The notes below the pieces were generated by a model, which made no database searches, was not told the DNA's origin, and saw only the letters and a program-made list of their open reading frames with translations. A program made the translations under genes and the position numbers. Below are positions 1 through 11,719 of a stretch of 64,000 nt of DNA, piece after piece (positions within the stretch are counted from its first letter, which is position 1; each line of letters opens with the position of its first letter). Source of the DNA: Bradysia coprophila (lineage: Eukaryota; Arthropoda; Insecta; Diptera; Sciaridae); the NCBI RefSeq assembly GCF_014529535.1, contig NW_023504022.1, forward strand, positions 2,228,986 through 2,292,985, read 5' to 3'.

Positions 1-169
1 ACATAAATTGTATATATATAACGAACGACTACACATTGCATCGGCTCTTGTTGTTACAGCGAAAACTTATCGTAGTATGTGTTTTAGGATGATAGGATGG
101 AACGGGATGACTGATGGAGAAGAGAAGAAAAAAAACAATTCGCCAAAGATATTTAACTTTCCTGAGGTG

Positions 170-1095
170 ACGGGACATTTCTACCGTGTGATTATCGTCC
201 TCGACGATAATATCGCCCAGAAGACGTTAATATGCAATGTTATCGCTCAGAGATGATATTATTGATTGAAAAAGAGATCATTATCGCCCAGAATAAGATA
301 ATATCGCCCAGAAAGGGATAATATCACCCTATCGGCGAGTGGTATTATCACCCAGAGTGATTTTTCATTTATTCAGTAATTGTCCTTCTTGACTTTTATA
401 CTTTTATAACATGCCATTATAGACCTCAAACAACCTTCTATTATCAACCACAGCACACGCTGACGCTGCAACTCAATGGACTAACAATTAAATAAAAACA
501 ACTTTCGCACAATCTAGAGTCAATTTTCCTTTTACAAAACATTAAAACAAGAAATTTCTTACCATTCGGATGTCACAAACCAGAGCGATATTATCGTACA
601 TCTTTGGCGATAATTAGAACTAAATGACGCACTTTACAACTTTTAATTTGCAGTGCCATAAGTTAATACTATCACCCAGAAGTCAATCAATAAGACAATA
701 ATGCCGCCCAGAAGACAATAATATCACACAGAAGATGTTAATTTTGCCCAGAAGATGATAATATCGTCCACAAAGTTTAGTGGGCAAGAATATCGACCAG
801 AGGGTAGAATTATCCCGTTCTGGGCGATAATGATCGCTTTTTCGATTAATAATATCATCTCTCAGCAACGCACTTTAAGCAAAAGTGATCATTGTCGACA
901 GCAGCCAAATAGAGTACTATTTTGTATGAAGTGGTTTTTTACAGTGTTTGTACAGTTGTGTCAAACACTGTCAAGTTTCAGTACCCTATTTAGGGTATCA
1001 CTGATTCTTGAAGTGCGTTGCTCTCAGCGATAATATTGCCCAGAACTGGATATTTTCGTCTCTTGGGCGATATTATCGTCCGGAACGATAATCAC
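170..1095 (+). repeat. Interspersed repeat with TATCGCCCAGA motifs, copy 1
   Basis: This stretch is dominated by variants of the motif ATAATATCGCCCAGAA and its reverse complement, separated by AT-rich spacers. The same blocks, in the same relative order but inverted, recur at 33110-34370. Examples are a block with TCAATTTTCCTTT, a block with ACAGCACACGCTG, and a block with TTCAGTAATTGTCC. It is therefore a copy of a mobile element of about 0.9 kb, with a second MITE nested at 876-1022. No coding capacity is seen and the family is not recognised. Confidence 0.7.
876..1022. mobile_element. MITE with CAACGCACTT(C/T)AAGCA ends, copy 1
   Basis: The ends are inverted repeats: CAACGCACTTTAAGCAAAAG on the left and CTTGAAGTGCGTTG on the right. 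The body contains an ATTTTGTATGAA segment. Matching copies are at 34076-34216 (better preserved ends) and 32815-32985 (one end degenerate). At about 145 bp with no ORF it is a non-autonomous element. It sits inside the TATCGCCCAGA repeat in two of the three places. Confidence 0.7.
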
Positions 1096-1159
1096 ATAGA
1101 AGAATTGTACCGTTTTCTTTCCTGACCATTTCGGGATAAAAAATTATAGAAAAATGGCT

Positions 1160-1268
1160 ATTTTCCTAACTAGTTTGTAAACGGGGTTGTTTTGCGTATG
1201 TGAGATGTGAACGAAGCGCGCTCGGCAACACATCGTGTACGCAAAACCTCATTTACTAACGTGTTAGC
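1160..1268. mobile_element. Short foldback MITE (GTTTTGCG ends), copy 1
   Basis: Inverted arms TAAACGGGGTTGTTTTGCG and CGCAAAACCTCATTTACTAA flank a centre with CGAAGCGCGCTCGGCAACAC. A closely similar copy with arms GTAAATGGGATTGTTTTGCG is at 43018-43127. A single arm also forms the end of the small ORF near 44368-44392. It is non-autonomous with no ORF. Confidence 0.7.
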
Positions 1269-1269
1269 A

Positions 1270-2131
1270 GTCAAAAGTTTCATTGTTTTCATGCAAAAAC
1301 ACATCGTCAGCCATACACGAAGCACCTACTACAACACCAATAGAATCCGTTCGTATATTATTTTCCGCAGGAACCTGTCAAATTACGCTCTGACATGGGT
1401 AACATCTACCACAACCGATCTGTCAGTGTGTAAATTTACTCCATTTAGATATTGACCCATGTCACCAACTATGAATATTTTGACATTACAGTAGATAAAC
1501 TGGTTATTTTCTATACAATTCTTTGGACCAGAAATGGGACAGAGTCCTGAGTGATACCTAAGGTTCAAAGGTTGATGATTATCGTGTCATTTTATTCTTA
1601 TTGAGAAGCCAATATATTATACACTCAATTATTGATGTCATCAGGATATCATCAGATATTAAGTTAATGAATAGTTCAGGCTGATGGTTAAGACCGAAAT
1701 CTGATAAAATAACAGAAGATGTACGAGCGTTCTGTCAAACTTTTAGTCTTGAACGAAAGTAGTTGAAAATTTGTGTGAAACCTTCGCTACCATCTACAAA
1801 GAATCTGTTCCAATTAGAACCACAAATATCCAAGGTCAAACAGCAAAGAATATTTCTTATTTACAAGAAACACGAGATATTGTGCAAAAATCAATATTAG
1901 TACACAATACCCTCTTACAGACGGCAAGCTTACGACCAGTATTATTATCGGCTCTATTACTTCCATCGATCAAAGTATTTTCAATCTGTCGATTTGAAAT
2001 CTTGTACTTCAATTTTTTTAACATGCATTTTCCTATATAAAGCAGCATATTATCCAGACCTTGTCATTATAACAGATGAATAGCCGTTTGCTGCACCATT
2101 TAAAACGTATTATTACAACTATATTTTGACT
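1270..2131. other. Intergenic, no gene seen
   Basis: This is AT-rich sequence downstream of the KIAA1143-like gene. The open frames are short and look random. No RNA gene or clear repeat was recognised. Confidence 0.5.
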
Positions 2132-5100
2132 CTACTCACCGCTATCGTAATTCTCGTCTTCCAGATCAAACGATAGTTTCGATGGTGCTTTGACGCTTTT
2201 CTTTGATTTATCTTTTTTCCCTGCACCTGAGTTCTCTTCTTCAGTGGCAGACCTTTTCTCGGCTTTTGATGTTTTCGCCTTAAAGATGACTCGTTGCGAT
2301 AGGTCGGCTGGTTTCTTTAAATTTTCTGAAATGAAATATAGACAAAAAGGCGGTGAAATAAATGTGTGTGGATACGGACATTGACAATGCGTTAATGATC
2401 ACCAATTAAATGACAAATTCTTTCAGAACTGAACTAAAAGAGAACTATAATATTAGAGCGACTCTCACAAAATCTTTACATGCTTTTGTTTTCCCTACAG
2501 TCGAAAGTGGCTTATTTCACACCTAGGGAAAACAAGAGAATTGGTCTAGGCTTCAAAAACATGTAAGATTCATTACAAAACTCGGGATGAAAAGATAAAA
2601 AGTCACGTTTTTGTGTGATTGTTGACATCGGCTTCGCCTCAGATCAACAAACTTCACACGAAAACTCGACTTTTCATCTTTTTATCCCTTGTCATATAAA
2701 TGACTATGGTTTTCGTTGAACATCTGTGGTAACATTGTAATTTATATTGCAACTGAGCCGCTGTCCCAGTTTGCCGGAACACATCGTGTGGTTAATATAG
2801 TTATATCACGGAGTGTCATGTAAATATATGTTATCGTACTGACGAAGGTACCATTGTATCCAACGTTTTTCATAGTTACTCATCGTTAACTCATTTTCGC
2901 ATTCAGAATCACCAAAGGGTGTGAGGCTACAGAAAAGCGTATGAAAGCGCGCAGTGTGTAGCTTCAAAAACTGATTCTTGCTCAACTCAGTGACGAAAAG
3001 TAAAAATTTGGGTTGCTGTGCTGAGAAAAACGTTGTACGAAACTCGGTGGCAATCTAGACGTACACATCTTGTGCTTAAACAAGATTATCACTCAGTGGC
3101 ATAAATAACTATTTTGAGCGTGCGTACGCTTTGAATGGCAACATAGATCTTTCTAAATGTCAGTTTTACTTGCGGGGTTCCATAATTTATGTGAAAGTAA
3201 TCTAGATTCGTAGAGACAAACGTGACCTTACTTTTAGGCCATCATTCCCGCGGTATCCACGCTACTCTGTGTAGTTATGAATTCTGACTTTACCTTCTCT
3301 ACGATTATATAATCGGCATCGGTCACTAGTCAAGAAAATAATTCAGAAAGAACGCGCAATCTACTTTCTATACTTGCTGCTGCCACCGAGTGACATTCCA
3401 CTCATCTAGTACATAAAAAAAACATTTTCATCACTGCACCTCTGGATGTGCCTACAACGCGTACAGAATTTGAAATTCCTAACGAAACAATAAAATCTTT
3501 GCGAATCGATCGTTTTTGATAAACGTTTCGTATCGATGCTACGTTTTCTGGTAGCATTATCATGTACTATAATACTATAATAGGACCCTGCAACCCATCC
3601 ATTCAAAACAATTGAATAAAAACCATTTCAATCTTCTTCAAAAAAATCACATAAGAATATGAATATTGCAAGCAATAAAAAAGCCGGTATAACCGAAAAC
3701 ACGTGGTGTACCTATATATCGTACAATACAACACGACGTTCAAGCAAACATTCAAATGTACAAGTTCGAAAAGGGAAAAACGAAGTTGAGCAAAAGTAGT
3801 GCTAGTGTGTAATGCGTGAATGTACGTTATAGAATGGAGAAATATAGGCGTTTGCATGTGTGATACCGCACACACATGAGTGTGGACCATTATTCATGTG
3901 TGACACACACACATCATTCAAAAAGCCACAGGCAAAAAAGTTTATTCTTTTTCTTCAGATTTTCATTTTCTTATTGAATCGGTACATATATCAAGCGCAT
4001 CTTAAAGATCATGCAATTTTATATCGATTTGGGAACACCAGTTTTAAGCACGAATTACATACGTCTTGGAAGTTTAAGTTATAAGGGAATGCTAAACATC
4101 GCGCTCTGTGTTTCTCATCTGGGCCCAGGTTCCACTTATAATATTTCGTGTCACTTATACTCGACTTCAGTTTCATTCCGTTGTAAACAATTAAGTCTGA
4201 CTTATATCGATCAAAAAAGTGGAAAATAGGATGTCAGTACCGATCGAATAAAAACCGAATGTCATGCAGGTAAAGAAATCTTCAGGATCAACAACTAAGA
4301 TTAGTCGAGTGAAGGTCCCGAAAAAAGGAATAATTAAATCTCTGCTCATCACTATACATTTCATGGGATCAGGGGCGGATCAAGAACGTTTTTTGATCTG
4401 GACGAATGCAATTTAAAAATGCTTTGGCGCGGCCGGTTTCGATTAATTTCATTTTAAAGGTATACAAAAATCAAAACAAAAAAACCTTTCGACCCGGGGA
4501 GTTATCATAGGTGGAATTACAGCACCTGCATGGGAGTTAAGTCTTAAGTGGCATCGGTGCTTAAACTTAGCTAAAATTTTACCGTACATTTGCGTGTCTC
4601 GTCTTTCATTTTTGATGATATCTTTTCATCAGATCCTCTTTGAAAAAGATACGACCGCAATAACGACCACGAATGTATTAGCTTTATATAGAAATTAGTT
4701 TCGGCTGTAGCAACGCACTGTCAGTGCTTTGCTGTAGTCGTTTGACCAGCTCTAAGAAAACTGGGCAAACTGCTACAACCAAATCTCTTTTCTGTTGAAA
4801 GCTAACATATTCGTGGTTGTTACTGCGATCATATAATTTTGAAAAAGAATTCATTTAGAAAAACCTTTACAGATTGTGTAATCTGTACAGGTTTCTCCAA
4901 GTTATGACTCACAAACCAATTTTTCATTTAAAATTAACGAATTCATTCCGAACGGAGCATTTTAGTCAAATAAAGTGTTTGCGTATAGCAAATGACCTCA
5001 GGAGTCCGGAACAGTAATTAGTTTTTCAATTGGACCAATATTTGCTACGCGACAGGAGTTTGGAAGACCTGAGGTCATTTGCTATACGCAAACACTTTAT

Positions 5101-6447
5101 TTGACTAAAATGCTCCGCGGCAAATTTAATAATTTTTCACTTGATTGGATCTGATTGGATTGTCGTAGTACCGTTCCAGACGCTGTTCCAACAGTTGGGC
5201 CCTCAGAAAGAAGGAAAAAATCTACATTTTGGCACCAACTTTTTTTCCAAGACTTCTGTAGGCTTGCATCACAAAAGTACTGGGTTCATTTATATATGGA
5301 ACGATAGTGGGTGACAACACCCCATTCTCAGTTCCATGGAACATCGAAGCAGCAGAGAAGGCGGACTCTCCGAACATTCACTATATTTTTAGTCATAACT
5401 CTCGCGGATCTACTAGCACCAAGCGGTGCGTAGACTCTACCTGTAGGTCTTTCCAAGGCCGACATTCGTACAACATTACAACCATTTAAAATAATTTTTT
5501 CTTGAGTTATTGTCGAAAAACTGTTTTCGGTACCCTCTGACATGTCTTCGCTTTTGAACGCTTTTTGCAAAAAACAATTTTTTTAAAAGAAAAAGTGAAA
5601 GATACGTGTTTCCTAGAATTGAAAGACAAATCACTCATTAAAATCGGAGACCGCATGTTCCCAAAGTTACAAAAATCACCTGAAGAATTGGCGACATCGC
5701 TCTTAAAACCCGCATTTAAGGGTTGGCCGGTAAAACAGACGAGACAATTTGTTACATAGAATGGATCGACTTGAAAAATTAGTTTTTTTTTTGCGGACCT
5801 GTTCATTAAATGATGCCTGATCTGCTTAATGCATTTCCGCGTAATCATATTCTGGTTTTTCCATGAGTTAAATCAATTGAACATTTTTTCGTAAGAAATT
5901 TGTGATTGGCTATCACTGTTCACTGTATGGGCTTAACGTACTGTCATAACCGTAAGTGGTAAGTGTAATCGAATATTTGGATTCATTGAATATCACTGGC
6001 GAAATTCCTCAAATTCAAAACAAGCAGCCAAGCTGTGAGTTTACTGCGGTACAATTAACCAATCCGACAGATCAACACAATAAAAGTCAATAAATGCTTA
6101 CCACTTTCAATCCGCCTTTTTTCAGCTTCAACTTGTTCAGCACTTAAATCACCACTTTTCACGATCACAATTTGGGGCTGTTCGTCGTCACTGTCAGAAC
6201 TATCATCAAATTCTTGATTCAACTTTTGACGCTGCAAAAATAAAACAACAAAACGTAACCTCACATCAATCAGATCGTTTTGGACGTTTCCATATTCATT
6301 TCCCTCTGCGTACGTCTTTCTTTGACGTGCCCCTCTTACCTTTGTGTCAACGCTTGGTTCGTTTTTATAGCCAATTTGCTCTTTGATCAATTTTAAAAAC
6401 TTCGGATCTTCAGGTCGTGAAAATTGAACTTGATTACGTTTAGACAT
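2132..6447 (-). CDS. KIAA1143-like (DUF4604) protein, 3 exons
   Basis: Exons on the minus strand are 6447-6340, 6231-6102 and 2325-2132, giving 143 residues. All junctions are GT-AG and in phase: AAAG|GTAAG, TTGCAG|CGT, AGTG|GTAAGC and TTTCAG|AA. The start MSKRNQV, a PEDPKFL block, the central acidic stretch followed by QPQIVIVKSGDLS, a basic middle, and the C-terminal LSFDLEDEN block all match the animal KIAA1143 / DUF4604 family, whose human member is about 154 residues. The family function is poorly known; members are small, charged, probably nuclear proteins. Intron 2 is about 3.8 kb and holds several MITEs (2475, 4600, 4953, 5230), so the last exon would be missed by a simple ORF scan. 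The neighbour Cdk10 lies upstream on the same strand with about 1.6 kb between them. Confidence 0.9.
2475..2700. mobile_element. Foldback-like repeat (CTTCGCCTCAGATCAACAA family)
   Basis: It contains the block GCATGCTTTTGTTTTCCCTA, then AAAATGTAAG-type sequence, a GGCTTCGCCTCAGATCAACA core and an inverted ACTTTTCATCTTTTTATCCC end. Related copies are at 17385-17525, 31200-31350 and 46505-46795. The repeated unit carries inverted copies of GATGAAAAG...CTTTTCATC about 100 bp apart. No ORF is present. Confidence 0.65.
2701..4595. other. Intron 2 of the KIAA1143-like gene, no further feature
   Basis: This is AT-rich intron sequence. The only long frames are short and show no domain. Nothing else is supported here. 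Confidence 0.5.
4600..4865. mobile_element. Foldback MITE (TTTTTGATGATATCTTT family), copy 1
   Basis: Inverted halves contain ACGACCGCAATAACGACCAC / ATTCGTGGTTGTTACTGCG and TGCTGTAGTCGTTTGACCAG / CTGCTACAACC. The same element, with a better preserved right end, occurs at 33415-33710 inside another repeat. It is about 260-300 bp and has no coding capacity. Confidence 0.75.
4953..5117. mobile_element. Foldback MITE with 50-bp inverted ends
   Basis: Fifty bases beginning CGGAGCATTTTAGTCAAATA at 4953 are repeated exactly in reverse complement up to 5117. They enclose a spacer of about 65 bp. The exact match suggests a young insertion. No ORF is present and no target duplication was resolved. It lies in intron 2 of the KIAA1143-like gene. 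Confidence 0.85.
5230..5765. repeat. Diverged relative of the 15.2-16.0 kb foldback element
   Basis: The segments TTTATATATGGAACGA, AGTCATAACTC and AGAATTGAAAGACAAATCA resemble TTATACATGGAACGA, AGTCATACGTC and AGAATTGAAAGACGATTCA in the element at 15240-16010. It is probably an old, decayed copy in the KIAA1143-like intron. Confidence 0.45.
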
Positions 6448-8001
6448 TGTTCATTGGAGACATTTTTACGAATAGCTAAAATTGGCGTTCGATTCAAACA
6501 AAACAAATTGTAAATTTCTTTCTACAAATAAAACTCCACTGAATTTCACATACACGATTTTTATAGGTAAAATGATAAATGACTTTTTTTTAAAGGATAT
6601 GAGAAGTGGACGTCTAACCCCAAAAAAAAATTATATTAAATAATGACAACTATTCGATGTGAATGTGTGAGTGTAAAAATGGATGACACTCAAATAGAGC
6701 TAGGGGAGCCATCTGTAAATGGCTTTTGACATTTCTAACTACTGACTTTTAAGGGCGGTTGAATTTAAAAATGTGGATTTCTGCTACGAATTTTGTACAG
6801 ATGAATCTCCTCTCTCTCTCTCTCTCTCTCTGCTTCATAAATTATCATTACAAACACAGTTTCGAGCATCCAACTATATTCTACTCACTTTATCACCAGT
6901 CTACAATGGACACATGTGGATTCGACACAGATGTATCAGCCGGAATCGCAGGACTCACCAGGGCGACGATTCTCGTATTTTCGTAGCTCATAATACTCTT
7001 AAATTGACAGTTGCGTGTATAAAATGATTTTATTAAAATCTTATGGGAACTGTCAAGTTACGAATTCTTAAAGTTACGATCGGCATGAGAATCGAGGTCC
7101 AGAGTGACCAAAATGAACTAACGCCAGATTTCTTGAGCTCTGAATCTATCCTATACTAACGTAGCAAAGTGCCAACTCACACCTCAACTAAAAGGTGTCT
7201 GGCATAAACATCAGCGGGTCTGACTTCAGAGATTCATCAAAGAAGTTAGGAGCTTCACTTCAGGACTTCACCAAATGCATCAACAATCACTGCAGGCAGG
7301 TACATTTTAAGTACTGTCACAAATTTAGGTTTTGCTTCAACTGACATTCCATTCACTGGTCCACATAGAGAACAAACTCCCCGATTTAAAGAAGCAAAAA
7401 TATGGAAAGACGAGCATACGAGATGGTTATGGACACACTCCATTCGAACCGGTATACCTTTGAAACAAATATTTTCAGTTGAGAAATTCATCGTCCTTCA
7501 GAAAAAACGGCGAGTTCTTCAAGAGTCTGAGCAGTCGCCGATTCTTCAAGAACTCACCTTTTCTTCAGGAAATCGCCGTTTTTTTAACCTTTTGTAGAAG
7601 GAGATATTCCTTGTTCGAAATTTTGAAAAGGCGAGAAGAAATGACGACTCTCCGAAGAAAAGGTGAGCTCATGAAGATTCGTTGACTATTCACATTTTTT
7701 TCAGGAACCCGCCGTTTCTTCAGAATGTCGTCGTTTCTCGTGTCAGCGATTTTTCAGTGCCATATTGCGAAGAACGACAATTTTTGAAAGACAATTTGTC
7801 GATCGCTACAACGCGATCCATAATTTCAGGTTGTAATAAAAGTTTGGGATGAGCCCGACGACTTATCGTTGAATGGTACACTCCACATACGATGTTGGAC
7901 CAAAAACAGTGTTCAAGCTTTGTGATAACGGGAAAGTAGAAGAACTGAACAAACGATCTCTTGTGCAAGGCATTCGTCTCAGACTCCACATTTTTATTCC
8001 G
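6448..8001. other. Intergenic between KIAA1143-like gene and Cdk10
   Basis: It contains a (TC)n microsatellite at 6807-6831 and, at 7490-7760, a run of related segments around TTCTTCAAGAACTCACC and GAAATCGCCGTTTTTT. No supported gene was seen. Frames at 6759-7027 and 7255-7491 lack recognisable content. Confidence 0.5.
6807..6831. repeat. (TC)n microsatellite
   Basis: An uninterrupted run of about 12 TC dinucleotides. A simple sequence repeat that needs no further explanation. Confidence 0.9.
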
Positions 8002-8007
8002 TTTATT
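7993..8007 (-). promoter_or_regulatory. Candidate poly(A) signals for Cdk10
   Basis: Two AATAAA hexamers (TTTATT on the plus strand at 7993-7998 and 8002-8007) lie 70-80 bases after the Cdk10 stop codon at 8077. This is a suitable distance for 3' end formation. Confidence 0.5.
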
Positions 8008-8076
8008 GTTGACGACATTCGTTCTTATATTGGCTCCTCAAACACTTTCGTTTATCAAAAATTCATTTCAACAGCG

Positions 8077-9828
8077 TCACTCAACCCGTCGCTTTTTAAC
8101 CAACGATCCGAGCAAATCCGAAATCGACATATCAGCCGTAGATGTTGTCTGGGCATTGGCTGACGTTTGTGTCTTCAAATTGCGATGATGGGGAAAGGTG
8201 GGCATTAATTTCGGATCGCACGGTAACGGTGGCTCTTTGAAATAGCTGCTTTGCAGGCATTCCTCGGCCGTCGCTCGTTTCTTCGGATCGTACATGAAGA
8301 GGAAATTTAGCAAACGTAGACCAGTAACTGAGAGCCACGAAAATCGAGGTTTCAGATTGTTGTACGGTTGTTGTTTCAGGGAGAAATTTTGCATGGCCGG
8401 AAGTTTGGAAAATTCTGGCCAAATGTTTTCTGATGGAGTTCCTGTGGGATCAACGCACGGTACTTTAGTATCCATTTCGTTCAGATGCTTCCGGCTCTTA
8501 CCTAAAAGATCGATGATTAGCTCCAGTTGTGAAATCTCTGATGTTCCTGGCAGCAGCGGTTTGTGCCCTGAAACGATTAAAACAATTGCAGAAGTGACGA
8601 CCAATGTCAACATGGTCAAGAGAAAGTGATAGAATTACCCAGCAGTTCGCCCAGTATACATCCAACGGCCCACATATCAATCGGAGTATTGTGACTGGTT
8701 GAACCGAGCAGTAATTCTGGAGCTCGGTACCAAAGTGTAACCACATGTGGAGTCATAGGCTTTGGTGGAACGCCGAAATATCTTGCCAAACCGAAATCAG
8801 CTGAAGAAGGAGTGGAACGATGACAACGATTCAAGGAAAAATTTTCGGATCGGAAAATCTTACCAATTTTTACGGCCCCCGTTCTTTCTGTGAGCAGTAA
8901 ATTTGATACTTTCAAGTCCCGATGAACAATGAAATTCGAATGCAAGTACTTGAGCCCCTTGAGGACTTGCAAAACGATGCATTTCACCTGCGACTCGGAA
9001 AACGGTGTGGTCATATTATCGAGCAGTGATGCAAGGTCCTGTTCACAGTATTCCATTGCCAGAAATATGCTGTCGAAATATCGGCCTTAAAATTGGAAAT
9101 CAACAGTGAAATGGCAGAAATCAGAACCTTTCCAGACTCCGTCCCACGACCACTTCCTTCAGTCTGACAATGTTTTCGTGTGAACACTTCATCAGGATGT
9201 GAATTTCACGAAGTCCAGACACCGGCAGGCCGTCTTTTTCCTGGTCCATTCTGACTTTTTTAAGGGCTACGATTTCGTTGTTTGATGTGTCCCTGGCACG
9301 ATCTGTGTTATGTGGGATACGAGAAAATTTTACTTATTAACTCAGGCATCTGCTTAAGCACACGAAAGACAGTCACGAATAACTGTTTTTCGTTCGTTCG
9401 TCTGATCGATCCTCTCAATAGCAATGTCTTAATCACAGCTCTTACCACTGCTACCCGTTGATCAGTCCGCTTATAAAAATCTAACATTTATTACTTACAA
9501 ACAATCCCATACGTCCCTTCGCCGATTCGATTCAGTTTTTCGAATTCCGTGACTAAACGACACCGTCCGAGCTACAAAACGAAGATCGGTCCATAATTTT
9601 GTGTGCTCAATTTTATCAAAGTGAACGTACCAAGTCTTCATCCCGAATTTCAACCGTTCGTCCGGGATTACAAAATGATGGCAGCACTCCGCGTCTAGTG
9701 ATGGGAGCTTGGGGATCGTATGCCGGGGCTATTGTTTTCTTATTTTCAGTCGAGTCGTCCACGATGTTTATGGGAACTATAATGCACAGTTTGGTGAATT
9801 CTTTTAAGGAAATTGCCCAATTTTGCAT
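8077..9828 (-). CDS. Cdk10: Cyclin-dependent kinase 10
   Basis: Seven minus-strand exons: 9828-9631, 9571-9499, 9302-9128, 9069-8864, 8800-8639, 8567-8502 and 8441-8077. They give 414 residues with every phase consistent. Protein kinase motifs in order are the glycine loop GEGTYGIV (about 83-90), catalytic Lys in VALKK (105), the PSTAIRE-equivalent helix written [18 protein letters not shown] (Asp200), DFG (219-221), TLWYRAPE, and the CDK10-type tail with [13 protein letters not shown] and [10 protein letters not shown]. The LGRCR block just before the kinase domain is also typical of CDK10. The family pairs with cyclin M and acts in the nucleus and at cilia. The exon 3 donor (AAAG|GTTCTG) is weak, and the exon 4 acceptor was chosen at CGACAG|C because it restores [15 protein letters not shown]. 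The N-terminal 66 residues rest on the ATG at 9828 and are the least certain part. Confidence 0.93.
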
Positions 9829-10424
9829 TGGAATTACCGAGAACCATTTTGTCGATAAAATTGAATTCAAATTTGCAAATTGAATATTTCGATCGGTTTC
9901 TGTTTTCTGATTTGTTTATGTTGTCGCACAAAAATGACAAAATCAAAATTGTGTACGTTCACTTTGCTCACACCATTTAAATAATTCCCTTGACTGAAAG
10001 TCAGGGTCTTACACCAGAAAATGTGGGTAACAAAAAGGTTCACTGTGATTGAAAATGCATGAAATGCTATGAAAAACGTTAAATGTGGGTAACAAAAAAT
10101 CGTTGAGGGCACAATAACTTGAGTAATTTTTAACCAATTTGGATGATTCTTTTTTTTAAATACGTGGAATTAAAATCCCGAGGCTAAGTTCGAAGATGGG
10201 CTATGTAGGACTAAGGATCTGGAAGCTATCCGAGAAAAACGGGATTTTATACTGTTGATCAAAGCTTCAATTAAAAAAGATTACTTTGATGAAAATTGAT
10301 TTGGTTTGGTAGTGTGGGTAAAGATCATATAAGTTTGTTTTCGACTTGCATGAAACTAGTAGGAAGAATAATTTCATCATTCGATGCCCATCTTTTAACG
10401 TGTAAACATCTCTTGCTAGTGAAC
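9829..10424. other. Intergenic upstream of Cdk10
   Basis: AT-rich sequence that probably contains the Cdk10 promoter. No motif could be assigned. A short repeated ATGTGGGTAACAAAAA occurs at about 10020 and 10083. Confidence 0.4.
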
Positions 10425-10690
10425 TACTAACATCTTGATAGTTGACTATCAAATTTGATAGTTGACTATCAAATCTGATAGTCAACTATCAAATCTGATA
10501 GTCAACTATCAAGTTGTTAGTCAACTATCAAATTTGATAGTTGACTAACAAATTTGATAGTTCTATCAACTTGATAGATTTGATAGTTGACTATCAAGTT
10601 GATAGTTGTCTATCAAATTTGATAGTTGACTAACAACTTGATGGCAGACTAACAAATTTGATAGTTGACTATCAAGTTGTTTGTCATTTA
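10425..10690. repeat. Palindromic tandem array of GATAGTTGACTATCAA
   Basis: Over about 265 bp the sequence is built almost entirely from the self-complementary motif TTTGATAGTTGACTATCAAA and variants (TCAAGTTGATAG, TCAAATTTGATAG, TTAGTCAACTATC). Unit length is about 18-20 bp with small indels. Both strands read alike, so long hairpins and cruciforms are possible. It contains no coding frame and lies just before a Helentron-like element. Confidence 0.9.
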
Positions 10691-10857
10691 TCAAGTAGGT
10701 AGTTTTTTACTCCCTTTACAACCACATCTTACACCAGCAAAATGCCTGTTATCAAATTAGCAAACTTTGATTAAGAAGTGTAAGAAATTTTAATAAAAAA
10801 GTTAAATTTTTGCAGACAATATAAGATGAATTATCTCAACTAATTTCTGAAGTTTTT

Positions 10858-11384
10858 AGCCCCGTACGAAGTACGAAGGGGCTTATAGGATTACGATGCC
10901 GTGTGTAATTGATGGAATTCGAAGCAGACGGTAAGGGCAAAGTGTTTGCCTATGTTCATAGATAACGAATCCGCAATAAAAATTTTGTCCGTCCGTCCGT
11001 CCGTCCGTCCGTCTGTCCGTCCGTCTGTCACGTCGATATCTTGAGTAAATCAAATCCGATTTCAAATTTTTTTTTTCCCTGCAAGATAGTCAAAATAGTG
11101 AGGCTAAGTTCGAAGATGGGCGATTTTAGGTCGACCCTTCCGGAGCTGGGGCCCAATAAGTGCCTAACTGTTTTTCGACGATATCTCCAGACATTTAAGC
11201 ACTACACTTGTAAGTGATACGTCAAATGAAAGGTATTTACAATACCGATCGACAAAAAAAAAGTTTATGAAAATTGGATGACCGACTCGTGAGTTAGACC
11301 CCTTGGTGTGAACTAGGTACAGGGCGGCAAGCCGTTTTTGCTTGTAGGTTGGCCAAATTTGAACGTATTTAGATGGATTTTGCT
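10858..11384 (+). mobile_element. Helentron-like non-autonomous element, copy 1 (3' truncated)
   Basis: It begins TTTTT then AGCCCCGTACGAAGTACG, a perfect small hairpin, and runs through GGCTTATAGGATTACGATGC, a (GTCC)n/(GTCT)n microsatellite at 10990-11028, and GTGAGGCTAAGTTCGAAGAT. It is nearly identical to 25356-25610. The 3' subterminal repeat and terminal hairpin seen in copy 2 (26184-26217) are absent. The copy runs into a different repeat terminus at 11385. No transposase or Rep/helicase frame is present. Confidence 0.75.
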
Positions 11385-11500
11385 TTAAGGGGCCATTCAT
11401 AAAGTACGTACTCCCGAAATTGACGATTTTTGACCCCCTCCCCCCCATTGCACGCTTCTGCACGCTTTTGAAGATACCCACCCCCCTACCCCTTAAGTAC
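11385..11500 (+). repeat. GGGGCCATTCATAAAGTACG repeat terminus
   Basis: This block of about 115 bp has GGGGCCATTCATAAAGTACG followed by TTTTTGACCCCCTCCCCCCC and CACGCTTTTGAAGATACCCA plus a C-rich run. Similar 'CATTCATAAA-TACGT then C-run' blocks end MITE families in many insect genomes (general knowledge, not searched). A related C-rich block, CACGTTTTTAACAGACACCC, lies at 13155-13186, after the ORF cluster. Confidence 0.5.
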
Positions 11501-11719
11501 GCACAAATTAGACAAAATTCATTATTTTGGTTGAAAAATCGGTATCGATCGATTTTGCTAGAACAAATGTTGCAAAAATGTTTTGATGCCATGCCGCTTG
11601 TTTGATGAATGTCTGGTGGGTATACACATGAAATTAAACAATTGCATTGAGTCAAGTGCAAACGCATAGATGCGCAGATTTTAATTTCAATCGAATAGTT
11701 AGTATTGGGATAACTCGAA

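Noticed and set aside
9829-9870. Longer Cdk10 N-terminus starting at 9870
   Set aside because: That start would be TTG. The first in-frame ATG is at 9828.
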